Source: Pseudomonas koreensis (lineage in GTDB: Bacteria > Pseudomonadota > Gammaproteobacteria > Pseudomonadales > Pseudomonadaceae). From it: a stretch of DNA of 64,000 nucleotides. The notes below the pieces were generated by a model. That model saw only the letters and a list, made by a program, of their open reading frames with translations, did not search any database and was not told the DNA's origin. This document shows positions 39,648 to 50,502 of this stretch, one piece after another; the stretch's first letter is position 1, and the number at the start of each line of letters is the position of its first letter. The stretch covers positions 1,240,001 through 1,304,000 of the forward strand of contig NZ_JALJWP010000001.1 in assembly GCF_024169245.1 (NCBI RefSeq), given 5' to 3'. The position numbers were made by a program, and so were the translations under genes.

Positions 39648-41192
39648 TTACCAGGTTTGGGTGGCCTTGAACTTCTCGATACCGGCTTTCATGCCAGCGT
39701 CGATTTCGTCATTGAAGTCACCTTTAACGTTGATCTTGGCCATCAAATCGGCGTGATCGCGGTTGAAGAAAGCGATCAGCGCTTGTTCGAAGCTGCCGAC
39801 CTTGGCGATTTCAATGTCAGTCAGGAACCCACGCTCAGCGGCATACAGCGACAGCGCCATGTCAGCGATCGACATTGGTGCGTATTGCTTCTGCTTCATC
39901 AGCTCGGTAACGCGCTGACCATGCTCAAGTTGCTTGCGGGTCGCTTCGTCCAGGTCAGAAGCGAACTGGGCGAATGCCGCCAGTTCACGGTACTGAGCCA
40001 GAGCGGTACGGATACCACCGGAGAGCTTCTTGATGATCTTGGTCTGAGCGGCACCACCCACACGGGATACCGAAACACCGGCGTTCACTGCAGGGCGGAT
40101 GCCCGAGTTGAACATGGCCGATTCCAGGAAGATCTGACCGTCGGTGATGGAAATCACGTTGGTCGGAACGAACGCGGAAACGTCGCCAGCCTGGGTTTCG
40201 ATGATCGGCAGTGCGGTCAGGGAACCGGTTTTGCCGGTCACTGCGCCGTTGGTGAACTTCTCTACGTATTCTTCCGAAACGCGGGATGCGCGCTCCAGCA
40301 GACGGGAGTGGAGATAGAACACGTCGCCTGGGTAGGCTTCACGGCCCGGTGGACGGCGCAGCAGCAGGGAGATCTGGCGGTAAGCCACTGCCTGCTTGGA
40401 CAGATCGTCATAAACGATCAGCGCGTCTTCACCGCGGTCGCGGAAGAATTCACCCATGGTGCAACCGGAGTACGGAGCCAGGAATTGCAGCGCAGGAGAT
40501 TCCGAAGCACTGGCAGCCACGATGATCGTGTTGGCCAGGGCGCCGTTTTCTTCCAGCTTGCGAACCACGTTGGCGATGGTCGATTGCTTCTGACCGATGG
40601 CTACGTAGACGCAGAAAATGCCGCTGTCTTTCTGGTTGATGATCGCGTCGATCGCCAGAGCGGTCTTACCGATCTGACGGTCACCGATGATCAGCTCACG
40701 CTGGCCACGGCCGACAGGGATCATGGCATCGACAGCCTTGTAGCCAGTCTGTACAGGCTGGTCTACCGACTTACGCCAGATCACGCCTGGAGCAACTTTC
40801 TCGACCGCGTCGGTCAAGGTGTTGCCCAGTGGACCTTTGCCGTCAACAGGGTTACCCAGAGCATCGACTACGCGGCCCAGCAATTCCTTACCAACAGGAA
40901 CTTCGAGGATGCGGCCGGTGCACTTGGCGCTCATGCCTTCAGCCAGCGACTGGTAGGAGCCCAATACCACGGCACCTACGGAGTCCTGCTCCAGGTTGAG
41001 GGCCATACCGTAGACGCCGCCCGGAAACTCGATCATCTCGCCGTACATGACGTCGGCCAGACCGTGAATCCGCACGATGCCGTCAGATACGCTGACGACA
41101 GTGCCTTCGTTACGGGCTTGGGAGGTCACATCGAGCTTGTCGATGCGGCCCTTGATAATTTCACTTATTTCGGAAGGATTGAGTTGCTGCAT
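39648..41192 (-). CDS. atpA: ATP synthase F1 alpha subunit
   Basis: Alpha alternates with beta in the F1 head and binds non-catalytic nucleotide. The 514 residues include Walker [36 protein letters not shown] and the family signature [17 protein letters not shown]. It begins 21 bases after atpH. Confidence 0.98.
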   Translation of the reverse strand: MQQLNPSEISEIIKGRIDKLDVTSQARNEGTVVSVSDGIVRIHGLADVMYGEMIEFPGGVYGMALNLEQDSVGAVVLGSYQSLAEGMSAKCTGRILEVPVGKELLGRVVDALGNPVDGKGPLGNTLTDAVEKVAPGVIWRKSVDQPVQTGYKAVDAMIPVGRGQRELIIGDRQIGKTALAIDAIINQKDSGIFCVYVAIGQKQSTIANVVRKLEENGALANTIIVAASASESPALQFLAPYSGCTMGEFFRDRGEDALIVYDDLSKQAVAYRQISLLLRRPPGREAYPGDVFYLHSRLLERASRVSEEYVEKFTNGAVTGKTGSLTALPIIETQAGDVSAFVPTNVISITDGQIFLESAMFNSGIRPAVNAGVSVSRVGGAAQTKIIKKLSGGIRTALAQYRELAAFAQFASDLDEATRKQLEHGQRVTELMKQKQYAPMSIADMALSLYAAERGFLTDIEIAKVGSFEQALIAFFNRDHADLMAKINVKGDFNDEIDAGMKAGIEKFKATQTW

Positions 41193-41213
41193 TGCTCTGC
41201 TGCCCCTTCAAAC

Positions 41214-41750
41214 TCAAGATTTCAATGCTTCGGCAAGTTTCGCGATTTTGCCGCGAATCGAGCCATCGATAACCAGGTCGCCGGCGCGGATCACGACACC
41301 ACCAATCAAGGCAGCGTCCTCCGCAACTTGCAGGCGCACTTCCCGGTTGAGTCGTGCACTGAGAACCTTGGCGAGTTTGTCTTGCTGTTCTTGGTTCAAT
41401 GCAAATGCACTGGTTACTTCAACGTCTACCGATTTCTCTTGTTCGGCCTTGTACAGGTCGAACAGAGCGGCGATCTCCGGCAGAAGCAGGAGACGGTCGT
41501 TTTCGGCAACGACGTTGATGAAGTTGCGTGCCTTTTCATCAAACTTGTCGCCGCACACGTCAATGAACGTGGCGGCCTTTTCTGCGCTCGTCAGTCGCGG
41601 GGCCTTGAGCACGCGCTGCAGGGTGTCGTCTTGCGACACCGCTGCTGCCAGGCCGAGCATGGCTGACCAATTGGCCAGTTGCTGGTGGGCCTGAGCGTGC
41701 TCGAAGGCCGCCTTAGCGTAAGGTCGGGCCAACGTGGTCAGTTCTGCCAT
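41214..41750 (-). CDS. atpH: ATP synthase F1 delta subunit
   Basis: Delta joins the F1 head to the b-subunit stator. The 178 residues show the N-terminal helical bundle starting [17 protein letters not shown] and the C-terminal [20 protein letters not shown] motif. It lies 12 bases after atpF. Confidence 0.96.
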   Translation of the reverse strand: MAELTTLARPYAKAAFEHAQAHQQLANWSAMLGLAAAVSQDDTLQRVLKAPRLTSAEKAATFIDVCGDKFDEKARNFINVVAENDRLLLLPEIAALFDLYKAEQEKSVDVEVTSAFALNQEQQDKLAKVLSARLNREVRLQVAEDAALIGGVVIRAGDLVIDGSIRGKIAKLAEALKS

Positions 41751-41762
41751 GATCGCCCTCGC

Positions 41763-42233
41763 TTAGATTTCAGCAGCCAGTTGGTTAACCAGCTCTGCGT
41801 GCGCGTTTTGATCGATTGTGGCACCCAGGATCTTCTCGGCGCCGCCGACAGCCAGCAAGCCCACTTGGGCACGCAGCTTGTCTTTGACGCTGTTCAGTTC
41901 CTGTTCGATCTCGGCTTGAGCCTGAACCTTCACACGGTCAGCGTCGATACGGGCTTTTTCAACAGCCTCTTCGACGATCTGGTTACCGCGTTTCTTGGCT
42001 TGCTCGATGATTTCAGCTGCCTGAGCTTTCGCTTCGCGCAGTTGCTGACCCGCTTTCTCTTGGGCCAACTCCAGGTCGCGAGCTGCACGGCTGGCAGCGT
42101 CCAGACCATCAGCGATCTTCTTTTGACGTTCGTGCAGAGCAGCGATGACCGGAGGCCATACATACTTCATGCAGAACAGTACAAAAATCAGGAACGCAAC
42201 GGACTGGCCAATCAGGGTCGCATTAATGTTCAC
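41763..42233 (-). CDS. atpF: ATP synthase F0 b subunit
   Basis: The b subunit forms the peripheral stalk. The 156-residue protein has one N-terminal membrane helix ([20 protein letters not shown]) and then a long charged helix ([20 protein letters not shown]) that dimerises. Length and sequence are typical of gammaproteobacteria. Confidence 0.97.
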   Translation of the reverse strand: MNINATLIGQSVAFLIFVLFCMKYVWPPVIAALHERQKKIADGLDAASRAARDLELAQEKAGQQLREAKAQAAEIIEQAKKRGNQIVEEAVEKARIDADRVKVQAQAEIEQELNSVKDKLRAQVGLLAVGGAEKILGATIDQNAHAELVNQLAAEI

Positions 42234-42291
42234 GCCAACACCTCGCAGTTACGTTGTCCATCACACCAAATTACCCGGAAGATCCGAGTAA

Positions 42292-42564
<273 letters not shown>

Positions 42565-42637
42565 TTACGTCGTATGGTTTAGGTTTTTTAGATTAAAGCG
42601 GTAAAACAAATCGTTTCAGTTGCCCCGCAAGGAGCTC

Positions 42638-42657
42638 CCTCCCGTTTGACCGGGAGG
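42638..42657. other. Intercistronic hairpin between atpB and atpE
   Basis: CCTCCCG and CGGGAGG form a 7-bp stem around a 6-base loop inside the 133-base atpB-atpE spacer. No T-run follows on the minus strand, so it is more likely an mRNA-stability or processing element than a terminator. The c subunit is needed in about ten times the amount of a. Confidence 0.45.
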
Positions 42658-42682
42658 AACATCAGACTAGTCGAGACTGGTC

Positions 42683-43976
<1,294 letters not shown>

Positions 43977-44124
43977 CACGTTTGCTCTCCAATGGTCGGC
44001 TGCCAGAATTCAATAACTTGGCATAATTTGTGCCGACAAAATGCGCGCAGAGTATAGGGGCGGTTCTGCCCCTATTCAACTGTCAGGTAGTGATTTCCGA
44101 CTGCGCGCTACATGAGGAAATGTT

Positions 44125-44997
44125 TCAGCGGATGTGTGCGAGCACACCTTGAAGCTCGTCGAGCGAGTTATAACCGATCACCAGTTGGCCTTTGCCCTTC
44201 TTGCCGTGGCGAATCTGCACTGCAGAGCCTAAGCGCTCGGCCAGGCGCTGCTCGAGGCGAGCGATGTCCGGGTCGGGTTTTGCAGCTTCCACAGGCTCCG
44301 GTTTGCCACTCAACCACTGGCGAACCAGTGCCTCGGTTTGGCGCACGGTCAGCCCGCGTGCGACAACATGTCGCGCCCCTTCAACCTGCTGATTGTCCGG
44401 CAGACCGAGCAAGGCACGCGCATGACCCATTTCCAGATCACCGTGCGACAGCATGGTTTTGATGACTTCCGGCAGTGCAATAAGTCGCAACAGGTTAGCC
44501 ACAGTCACTCGCGACTTACCCACAGCCTCGGCGACCTGCTGTTGGGTCAGCTGGAATTCCTGCTGCAAGCGCTGCAAAGCCACCGCTTCTTCGATCGGAT
44601 TGAGGTCTTCACGCTGGATGTTCTCGATCAGTGCGATCGCAATGGCGGTTTCATCCGGCACATCGCGGACCATTGCCGGGATGGTTTCCTGCCCGGCCTG
44701 CTGACTGGCGCGCCAGCGGCGTTCACCGGCGATGATCTCGAAGCGGCCGCCACCTATTGGGCGCACCACGATCGGCTGCATCACACCTTGCGCCTTGATC
44801 GATTGCGCCAGCTCTTCCAGTGCCTGTGGGTCCATGTCCCGGCGCGGCTGATATTTGCCGCGCTGCAGCAGGTCCAGTGGCAGGTGTTGCAGTTCACGGG
44901 TGTCAGCCTGCGCGGCCTGTTCTTCCAGCGCGCTGACCGTCGGACCACTCAGCAGAGCATCCAGTCCACGTCCGAGACCTCTTTTCTTGACGGCCAT
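44125..44997 (-). CDS. parB: Chromosome-partitioning protein ParB
   Basis: ParB binds parS sites and spreads as a CTP-dependent clamp to load the segregation machinery at the origin. The 290 residues have the CTP-binding box with GGRFEIIAGERRWRASQQAG, the ParB/Srx-type YQPRRDMDPQALEEL, the helix-turn-helix QLTQQQVAEAVGKSRVTVAN, and the C-terminal dimerisation region. It is the last gene of the mnmG-rsmG-parA-parB operon, nine bases after parA. An exact parS is present in recF. Confidence 0.96.
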   Translation of the reverse strand: MAVKKRGLGRGLDALLSGPTVSALEEQAAQADTRELQHLPLDLLQRGKYQPRRDMDPQALEELAQSIKAQGVMQPIVVRPIGGGRFEIIAGERRWRASQQAGQETIPAMVRDVPDETAIAIALIENIQREDLNPIEEAVALQRLQQEFQLTQQQVAEAVGKSRVTVANLLRLIALPEVIKTMLSHGDLEMGHARALLGLPDNQQVEGARHVVARGLTVRQTEALVRQWLSGKPEPVEAAKPDPDIARLEQRLAERLGSAVQIRHGKKGKGQLVIGYNSLDELQGVLAHIR

Positions 44998-45006
44998 GGG
45001 GATTCC

Positions 45007-45804
45007 TTAAGTTGGCTGAGCAGCAGCAATGCGTGAATTTTTGCGCTGACGGCGAACCATTTCGCCCGCCAGAGCCAGATAGGCCAGGGCGCCACGCGAT
45101 TGCTTGTCGTAAGCCAGCGCCGGCATGCCGTAGCTTGGTGCTTCGGCCAGGCGAATGTTGCGCGGGATCACCGTGTCGTACAACTGATCGCCGAAGTGTT
45201 CCTTGAGCTGCGCCGAGACATCGTTCATCAGGCTCAGGCGCGGGTCATACATGGTCCGCAGCAGGCCTTCGACTTTCAGGTTCGGATTGAGCAGCTCGGC
45301 GATGCGCTTGATGTTATCCACAAGGTCGCTCAAACCTTCCAGTGCAAAGTATTCGCACTGCATGGGGATAATTACGCCGTCAGCGGCGACCAGTGCGTTA
45401 AGCGTGAGCATCGACAGCGACGGTGGGCAGTCGATCAGAATGTAATCGTAGTTGTCGCGGATTGGCGCCAACGCACTGCGCAGACGGCTTTCCTTCATCT
45501 GCATTTCCAGCAATACCACTTCCGCGGCAGTCAGGTCGCGGTTGGCCGGCAGCAGCTGGTAACCGCCGTGCTCGGAAAAGTGCATGGCTTGGCCCAGGTC
45601 GCATTCGCCGATCAGCAGATCGTAAACCGAGTTTTCCAGGCCATGTTTATCCACACCGCTACCCATGGTGGCGTTGCCCTGTGGATCGAGATCGATCAAC
45701 AGCACCCGGCGCTTGGTCGCGACCAGGGATGCTGCGAGGTTGATGCAGGTGGTGGTCTTGCCCACACCACCCTTCTGGTTCGCTATCGCGAATACCTTAG
45801 CCAT
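45007..45804 (-). CDS. parA: Chromosome-partitioning ATPase ParA
   Basis: ParA is a deviant-Walker ATPase that moves ParB-parS complexes over the nucleoid. The 265-residue protein begins MAKVFAIANQKGGVGKTTTC (deviant Walker A at 11-18) and has LLIDLDPQGNATMGSG and YDYILIDCPPSL. The ATG at 45804 is preferred over an upstream in-frame ATG at 45822, which lies within one base of the rsmG end. Two exact DnaA boxes lie in the gene (45314, 45647). Confidence 0.96.
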   Translation of the reverse strand: MAKVFAIANQKGGVGKTTTCINLAASLVATKRRVLLIDLDPQGNATMGSGVDKHGLENSVYDLLIGECDLGQAMHFSEHGGYQLLPANRDLTAAEVVLLEMQMKESRLRSALAPIRDNYDYILIDCPPSLSMLTLNALVAADGVIIPMQCEYFALEGLSDLVDNIKRIAELLNPNLKVEGLLRTMYDPRLSLMNDVSAQLKEHFGDQLYDTVIPRNIRLAEAPSYGMPALAYDKQSRGALAYLALAGEMVRRQRKNSRIAAAQPT

Positions 45805-45822
45805 TCTTGCTTGTGTTCCCAA

Positions 45823-46467
45823 TCATGCCGTGCGGCGCAGTATCAGCAGATGGCGTTGGCCTTGGCAACCGGGGACGGCCAGGGCGTGTTCGCTATCGAG
45901 TTTGAAATCTGCCGGCAATGCTACCAGCTCATCGGCCGGATGAACGCCCTTCATTGCCAGCCAGCGTGTATCGGCATCGCCGAGGTGGCGAGTCCAGTTG
46001 GTGAAGTTTTCCATGCTGCTGAATGCCCGGGAAATGATCCCGTTGAAAGGCTGGGCAGGCTGGAACGCTTCGACGCGACTGTGGATAACTTGCAGGTTAT
46101 TCAGTTTGAGTTCGAGTTTGACCTGAGTCAGGAAACGGGTTTTCTTGCCGTTGCTGTCCAGACAGGTCACTTGCGAATCCGGATACAGGATTGCCAACGG
46201 AATCCCCGGCATGCCGCCGCCACTGCCAACGTCGAGCCAGCGGCCGTTTTCGATAAACGACATCACGCTGAGACTGTCGAGCAGGTGGCGGGAAACCATT
46301 TCGTCCGGATCACGCACGGCGGTCAGGTTGTAGGCCTGATTCCATTTGATCAACAGGGCCAGATAACTCAGCAGCAACTCGTGCTGGGTTTCAGTGAGCT
46401 CGACACCGAGCGCGCGGGCTCCTGTGGATAACTCTTCGGCGTGTTGCGAAGTGACCTTGGCACTCAA
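45823..46467 (-). CDS. rsmG: 16S rRNA (guanine-527-N7)-methyltransferase
   Basis: RsmG methylates G527 in 16S rRNA. The 214-residue protein shows [20 protein letters not shown], the SAM-binding [17 protein letters not shown] and [11 protein letters not shown]. The start is a TTG at 46467 that overlaps the mnmG stop (TTGA). This gives [18 protein letters not shown], the usual Pseudomonas start and length; there is no nearer ATG before the conserved region. Two exact DnaA boxes lie inside (46080, 46423). Confidence 0.92.
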   Translation of the reverse strand: MSAKVTSQHAEELSTGARALGVELTETQHELLLSYLALLIKWNQAYNLTAVRDPDEMVSRHLLDSLSVMSFIENGRWLDVGSGGGMPGIPLAILYPDSQVTCLDSNGKKTRFLTQVKLELKLNNLQVIHSRVEAFQPAQPFNGIISRAFSSMENFTNWTRHLGDADTRWLAMKGVHPADELVALPADFKLDSEHALAVPGCQGQRHLLILRRTA

Positions 46468-48362
46468 GCGCTTTGCTCCAACTGACGGCCCGCGCCGCGT
46501 TTTTTCAAATGAATCATCAACAGCGAGATCGCCGCCGGGGTTACGCCTGGAATCCGCGAGGCCTGGCCCAGAGTTTCGGGACGCGTGGCGCCGAGCTTGC
46601 TCTGGATCTCCTTGGACAGACCGGAAATGTTGGTGTAATCGATATCCACAGGCAATTTTGTATCTTCGCTCGCGCGCAGACGAGCGATTTCGTCCTGTTG
46701 ACGGTCGATGTAACCGGCGTATTTGGTCTTGATTTCGACCTGCTCGGCGACTTGTGAATCTTCCGCGCCCTGCCCGGTCACTTCGACCAGCCCGGCGTAG
46801 TCGATTTCCGGACGGCTCAACAGGTTGAGCAAATTGTATTCGTGAGTCAGTGGCGTGCCGAATTTCTCGGCAATCGCATCGCCCTGAGGGGTATTCGGAC
46901 GAACCCAAGTGCTTTTCAGGCGCTGTTCTTCCAATTCGATGCTTTCGCGCTTTTTGCAGAAGGCCGCCCAACGCGCGTCATCGACCAGACCGAGCTCGCG
47001 ACCTTTTTCGGTCAGACGCAGGTCGGCGTTGTCCTCGCGCAGAATCAGGCGGTACTCGGCACGGGAAGTGAACATGCGGTACGGCTCCTGGGTACCGAGG
47101 GTGATCAGGTCGTCAACCAACACGCCGATATACGCTTCATCGCGACGCGGGCACCAGGCTTCTTTGCCCTTGGCGCGCAGTGCTGCATTGGCACCAGCGA
47201 GCAAACCTTGGGCGCCGGCTTCTTCGTAGCCGGTAGTGCCGTTGATTTGCCCGGCGAAGAACAGACCGCCGATGACCTTGGTTTCCAGGCTGTACTTCAG
47301 ATCGCGCGGATCGAAGTAGTCGTACTCGATGGCATAACCCGGGCGCACGATATGCGCGTTTTCCATGCCGCGGATCGATTGCACGATCTGCAATTGCACG
47401 TCGAACGGCAGGCTTGTGGATATCCCGTTCGGATACAGCTCATGGGTGGTCAGACCTTCCGGTTCGATGAACACCTGATGGCTTTCCTTGTCGGCAAAGC
47501 GGTGGATCTTGTCTTCGATCGACGGGCAATAGCGCGGGCCGACGCCTTCGATTTCACCGGCAGCGGAATACATCGGCGAACGATCAAGGTTCGCCGCGAT
47601 GATTTCGTGAGTGCGGGCATTGGTGTGAGTGATCCAGCAACTGACTTGCCGCGGATGCTGTTCCTTGTTGCCCATGAACGACATCACTGGAATCGGCGTA
47701 TCACCTGGTTGTTCGGTCATCACCGAGAAATCCACAGACTTGCCGTCGATACGCGGTGGCGTACCGGTTTTCAGGCGACCGACACGCAGTGGCAGTTCAC
47801 GCAAACGATGAGCCAGCGCGATTGACGGCGGATCACCGGCACGACCGCCGGAAAAATTCTGCAAACCAATGTGGATAAGTCCGCCGAGGAACGTACCGGT
47901 GGTCAACACCACGGAATCGGCGAAGAACCGCAGACCCATTTGCGTGACAACACCGCGGACCTGTTCCTGCTCGACGATCAGGTCGTCAGCGGCCTGTTGA
48001 AATATCCACAGGTTCGGCTGATTTTCCAGGATTTCGCGGACAGCGGCTTTGTAAAGAATCCGGTCGGCTTGCGCACGGGTGGCCCGTACCGCCGGGCCTT
48101 TACGACTGTTCAACACACGGAACTGGATGCCGCCCAAATCTGTGGCCGTAGCCATCGCGCCGCCGAGGGCATCGATTTCCTTGACCAGATGGCTTTTGCC
48201 GATGCCACCGATGGCCGGGTTGCAACTCATTGCACCGAGGGTTTCCACGTTATGCGTCAGCAACAGGGTTTTTGCCCCCATGCGTGCTGACGCCAGTGCT
48301 GCCTCGGTACCGGCATGACCGCCGCCGATGACGATCACTTCAAAACGGGAAGGGAAATCCAC
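46464..48362 (-). CDS. mnmG: tRNA uridine-5-carboxymethylaminomethyl(34) synthesis enzyme, FAD subunit
   Basis: MnmG with MnmE modifies the wobble uridine of several tRNAs. The 632-residue flavoprotein starts with the FAD-binding [20 protein letters not shown] and has [20 protein letters not shown] and [18 protein letters not shown]. The start is a GTG: tandem GTGs at 48365 and 48362 follow GAGG, and I took the second, which gives [11 protein letters not shown]. Upstream lies a DnaA-box-rich region. Unusually, its partner mnmE is separated from it by an iron-uptake cassette. Confidence 0.95.
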   Translation of the reverse strand: MDFPSRFEVIVIGGGHAGTEAALASARMGAKTLLLTHNVETLGAMSCNPAIGGIGKSHLVKEIDALGGAMATATDLGGIQFRVLNSRKGPAVRATRAQADRILYKAAVREILENQPNLWIFQQAADDLIVEQEQVRGVVTQMGLRFFADSVVLTTGTFLGGLIHIGLQNFSGGRAGDPPSIALAHRLRELPLRVGRLKTGTPPRIDGKSVDFSVMTEQPGDTPIPVMSFMGNKEQHPRQVSCWITHTNARTHEIIAANLDRSPMYSAAGEIEGVGPRYCPSIEDKIHRFADKESHQVFIEPEGLTTHELYPNGISTSLPFDVQLQIVQSIRGMENAHIVRPGYAIEYDYFDPRDLKYSLETKVIGGLFFAGQINGTTGYEEAGAQGLLAGANAALRAKGKEAWCPRRDEAYIGVLVDDLITLGTQEPYRMFTSRAEYRLILREDNADLRLTEKGRELGLVDDARWAAFCKKRESIELEEQRLKSTWVRPNTPQGDAIAEKFGTPLTHEYNLLNLLSRPEIDYAGLVEVTGQGAEDSQVAEQVEIKTKYAGYIDRQQDEIARLRASEDTKLPVDIDYTNISGLSKEIQSKLGATRPETLGQASRIPGVTPAAISLLMIHLKKRGAGRQLEQSA

Positions 48363-48929
48363 CACGCACCTCGTGCCTGCTTAAGTAGGTCATTCAGGAA
48401 ATATTGAAATCAGGTTTATGGACCTGGTCGGCAAGTATAGGGACTTCGCCCTTTCTAAAGAACCCTCTGCACAAAATTTAACCAGCTGTGGAGAACTCGA
48501 GGTTAAAAGAATAAAAAAGAGAGAAATTTATAAAACCTTGTTTTTATGTTTATTCTTACTGAGCAACTTTTCTGTGGATAGATCTCTGCAAACCATATTT
48601 CACGCTGTGTACAGAGATTCAAAACCCTGTGTCCACGTGGCGATGAGGCCCTTGGATAACCGGTTTAAGCCTGTGGATTAATGTGCTGCTTATCCACAGG
48701 GCGGGTTATATCCAGTTTTCAGGCCCTGTTATCAACTGGCCTTAGCGCCAGTTATTCACAGGGCTTAACCCGCAAAAAACCGCTAGATGGATGTTTCCAG
48801 GCGCAAAAAAAACGTCACCGAAGGATCGGTAACGCTTGGAAAGCCTGCGGCAGGACATCAAAAGGCTATTGTGAGAGAACGTAACAGAGGCTAATAATAG
48901 CCATTATCATTAACCCACCAGTTTTCCCC
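48363..48929. other. AT-rich, DnaA-box-rich intergenic region beside mnmG (origin-like)
   Basis: No convincing gene lies in these 567 bases; an open frame at 48418-48681 has no ribosome-binding site or recognisable motif. The region holds an exact DnaA box (TTATCCACA, 48690-48698), several one- or two-mismatch boxes (for example TTATTCACA at 48752, TGTGGATTA at 48672, TGTGGATAG near 48573) and an A/T-rich stretch at about 48475-48560. The make-up is like the true oriC at 56.9-57.5 kb. A candidate Fur box occurs at the right end. Confidence 0.65.
48892..48912 (+). promoter_or_regulatory. Candidate Fur box upstream of the ECF sigma gene
   Basis: TAATAATAGCCATTATCATTA carries the ATAAT and ATTATCATT hexamer elements of the Fur consensus and ends 17 bases before the sigma-factor start. 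Iron repression of an ECF sigma/TonB-receptor system is the usual arrangement. Confidence 0.6.
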
Positions 48930-49436
48930 ATGCCCCTACTCGCCCATACCGCTGCGATCGAGCAAATCTACGAGCAACACCATTCGTGGCTGTATGGCTG
49001 GCTCAAGGGCAAACTGCACAACGCCTGCGATGCAGCCGATGTTGCGCATGACACGTTCTTGCGGATCCTCGCGGCGCGTAACGCTACGCAGATTCGTGAG
49101 CCACGGGATTATCTGGCTACCGTGGCGCGCGGCCTGGTCGTCGACCGCTATAGAAGGCGCGCCGTTGAAACTGCTTACCTGCAGACATTGGCAAGCCGGC
49201 CCGAAGCCGCGGTTATCAGCGAAGAGGACAAGGCGCTGATCATCGAAACTCTGGTCGCTGTGGACAAAGCCTTGGCGGATCTTGGAACGCGAACCCGAAA
49301 GATATTCATCCTCTCGCAGGTCGACGGACTGACTTATCAACAGATTGCTGTGCAATTGAAGGTTTCGCTGACCACGGTAAAAAAGCACATGATCCGCGCC
49401 CTGACTGAATGCGCCTTGATCATGGCGCAGCAATGA
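48930..49436 (+). CDS. ECF sigma factor, FecI type
   Basis: The 168-residue protein has sigma region 2 (EQIYEQHHSWLYGWLKGKLH; DAADVAHDTFLRILAARN, ending in the LATVARGLVVDRYRR promoter-melting segment) and region 4 (LTYQQIAVQLKVSLTTVKKH). FecI-type factors direct transcription of a TonB-dependent receptor after a siderophore signal. It is followed by an overlapping fecR-type gene and a receptor gene, so this is a complete cell-surface signalling set. A Fur box lies just upstream. Confidence 0.93.
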   Translation: MPLLAHTAAIEQIYEQHHSWLYGWLKGKLHNACDAADVAHDTFLRILAARNATQIREPRDYLATVARGLVVDRYRRRAVETAYLQTLASRPEAAVISEEDKALIIETLVAVDKALADLGTRTRKIFILSQVDGLTYQQIAVQLKVSLTTVKKHMIRALTECALIMAQQ

Positions 49437-50383
49437 TGGCCATCGCTTCAAACCGTCAGATATTCGAAACTGCCGCCAGTTGGTATGTGCAGTTTCAATC
49501 CCAGCCACCAAGCCTTGCCGAACAAAAGGCCTGGCAGCTGTGGATAGATAGCGATCCGGCGCATCTGGCGGCGTGGAACCAGATGGAACAATTGCAGCGC
49601 CAACTCGGTACGCTGCCGCAGGATCTGAAACGACGTGCGCTCAACAGTGGTCAGCACCGACGCCAGGTACTCAAGCTGTTGCTGCTTGCCGCAGGTACAG
49701 GCTTCGTTGGCTGGCATACTCAACGACACACATCCCTTGGCAACGTCTGGGCCGACTATAAAACCGGGGTGGGCCAGCGTCGCACCATCAGCCTGGCCGA
49801 TGGCAGTCAGATCCAGCTCAACACCGACTCCGCGATCGATGTTTCTTACGACGCAGCGCAACGCCTGATTCGACTGCGCGGGGGGGAAATTCTTGTTCAA
49901 ACCGGCAAGCTCGGTGATCAGCGGCCGTTTTATGTGCAAACCCGTGACGGGCGGATTCAAGCATTGGGCACCCGGTTCTCGGTGCATCAAATGTCGAGCT
50001 CAACACGGGTCGGGGTGCTGGAAGATCGAGTCAGCGTTCAACCTGCGCGGTCATCCACTGGCCCGCTCATCCTGAAAGCAGGCGAAGGTGGGGATTTCGA
50101 TAGTCGGCATATCGGCCTCATTCATCCTTTCCAACCAGCAGAAGTGGCCTGGACCAACGGCCAGTTGATCGTTCTCGATGCACGCTTGGGCGAAGTCATC
50201 GAAGAATTGAGTCGCTATCGCAGCGGCGTATTGTACTGCGATCGCCGCGCAAGGGATCTGCGGGTCTCCGGAACCTTCCGACTCGATTCGACCGACGCAG
50301 TGCTGGCCAATCTTCAGGCTTCGTTGCCAATCAAAGTGCGCTATTTCAGCCGTTACTGGGTGTCGATCAGCCACAGCGTTTGA
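49433..50383 (+). CDS. FecR-type anti-sigma/signal-transducing protein
   Basis: This 316-residue inner-membrane protein has an N-terminal anti-sigma domain containing the DUF4880-like ASWYVQFQSQPPSLAEQKAW and LWIDSDPAHLAAWNQMEQL. One membrane helix lies near residues 79-98 (QVLKLLLLAAGTGFVGW). The periplasmic FecR domain includes VGQRRTISLADGSQIQLNTD, IQALGTRFSVHQ and the C-terminal VAWTNGQLIVLDARLGEVI. It relays receptor occupancy to the sigma factor. The ATG at 49433 overlaps the sigma gene stop by four bases; an upstream frame to 49409 is not needed. Confidence 0.92.
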   Translation: MMAIASNRQIFETAASWYVQFQSQPPSLAEQKAWQLWIDSDPAHLAAWNQMEQLQRQLGTLPQDLKRRALNSGQHRRQVLKLLLLAAGTGFVGWHTQRHTSLGNVWADYKTGVGQRRTISLADGSQIQLNTDSAIDVSYDAAQRLIRLRGGEILVQTGKLGDQRPFYVQTRDGRIQALGTRFSVHQMSSSTRVGVLEDRVSVQPARSSTGPLILKAGEGGDFDSRHIGLIHPFQPAEVAWTNGQLIVLDARLGEVIEELSRYRSGVLYCDRRARDLRVSGTFRLDSTDAVLANLQASLPIKVRYFSRYWVSISHSV

Positions 50384-50502
50384 CTGAAACAAGGCCCGGG
50401 GAAAAATAATTGCGCACAGGGTTATCTTTTTTCGTCCTGACCCGGCCCTACAAGTAATCGCGATCAACGCGGCTCTTCGCCAACTTCAGGGCTAATCCAC
50501 AC

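Noticed and set aside
39585..41666. A 693-codon frame antisense to atpA and atpH
   Set aside because: Mirror frame of conserved ATP synthase genes with no supporting motif.
48629..48644. TGTCCACGTGG segment as a parS
   Set aside because: Only the centre matches; the outer bases of both arms differ.
48418..48681. A possible 87-residue gene in the mnmG upstream region
   Set aside because: It lies across the A/T-rich, DnaA-box part, has no ribosome-binding site, and its residues (Lys-rich then mixed) match no family.
50384..50502. A FecI-type promoter before the receptor gene
   Set aside because: The spacer has GGGGAAAAATAAT and a later TTTTTTCGTCC, but the spacing does not fit a known ECF consensus well enough to call.
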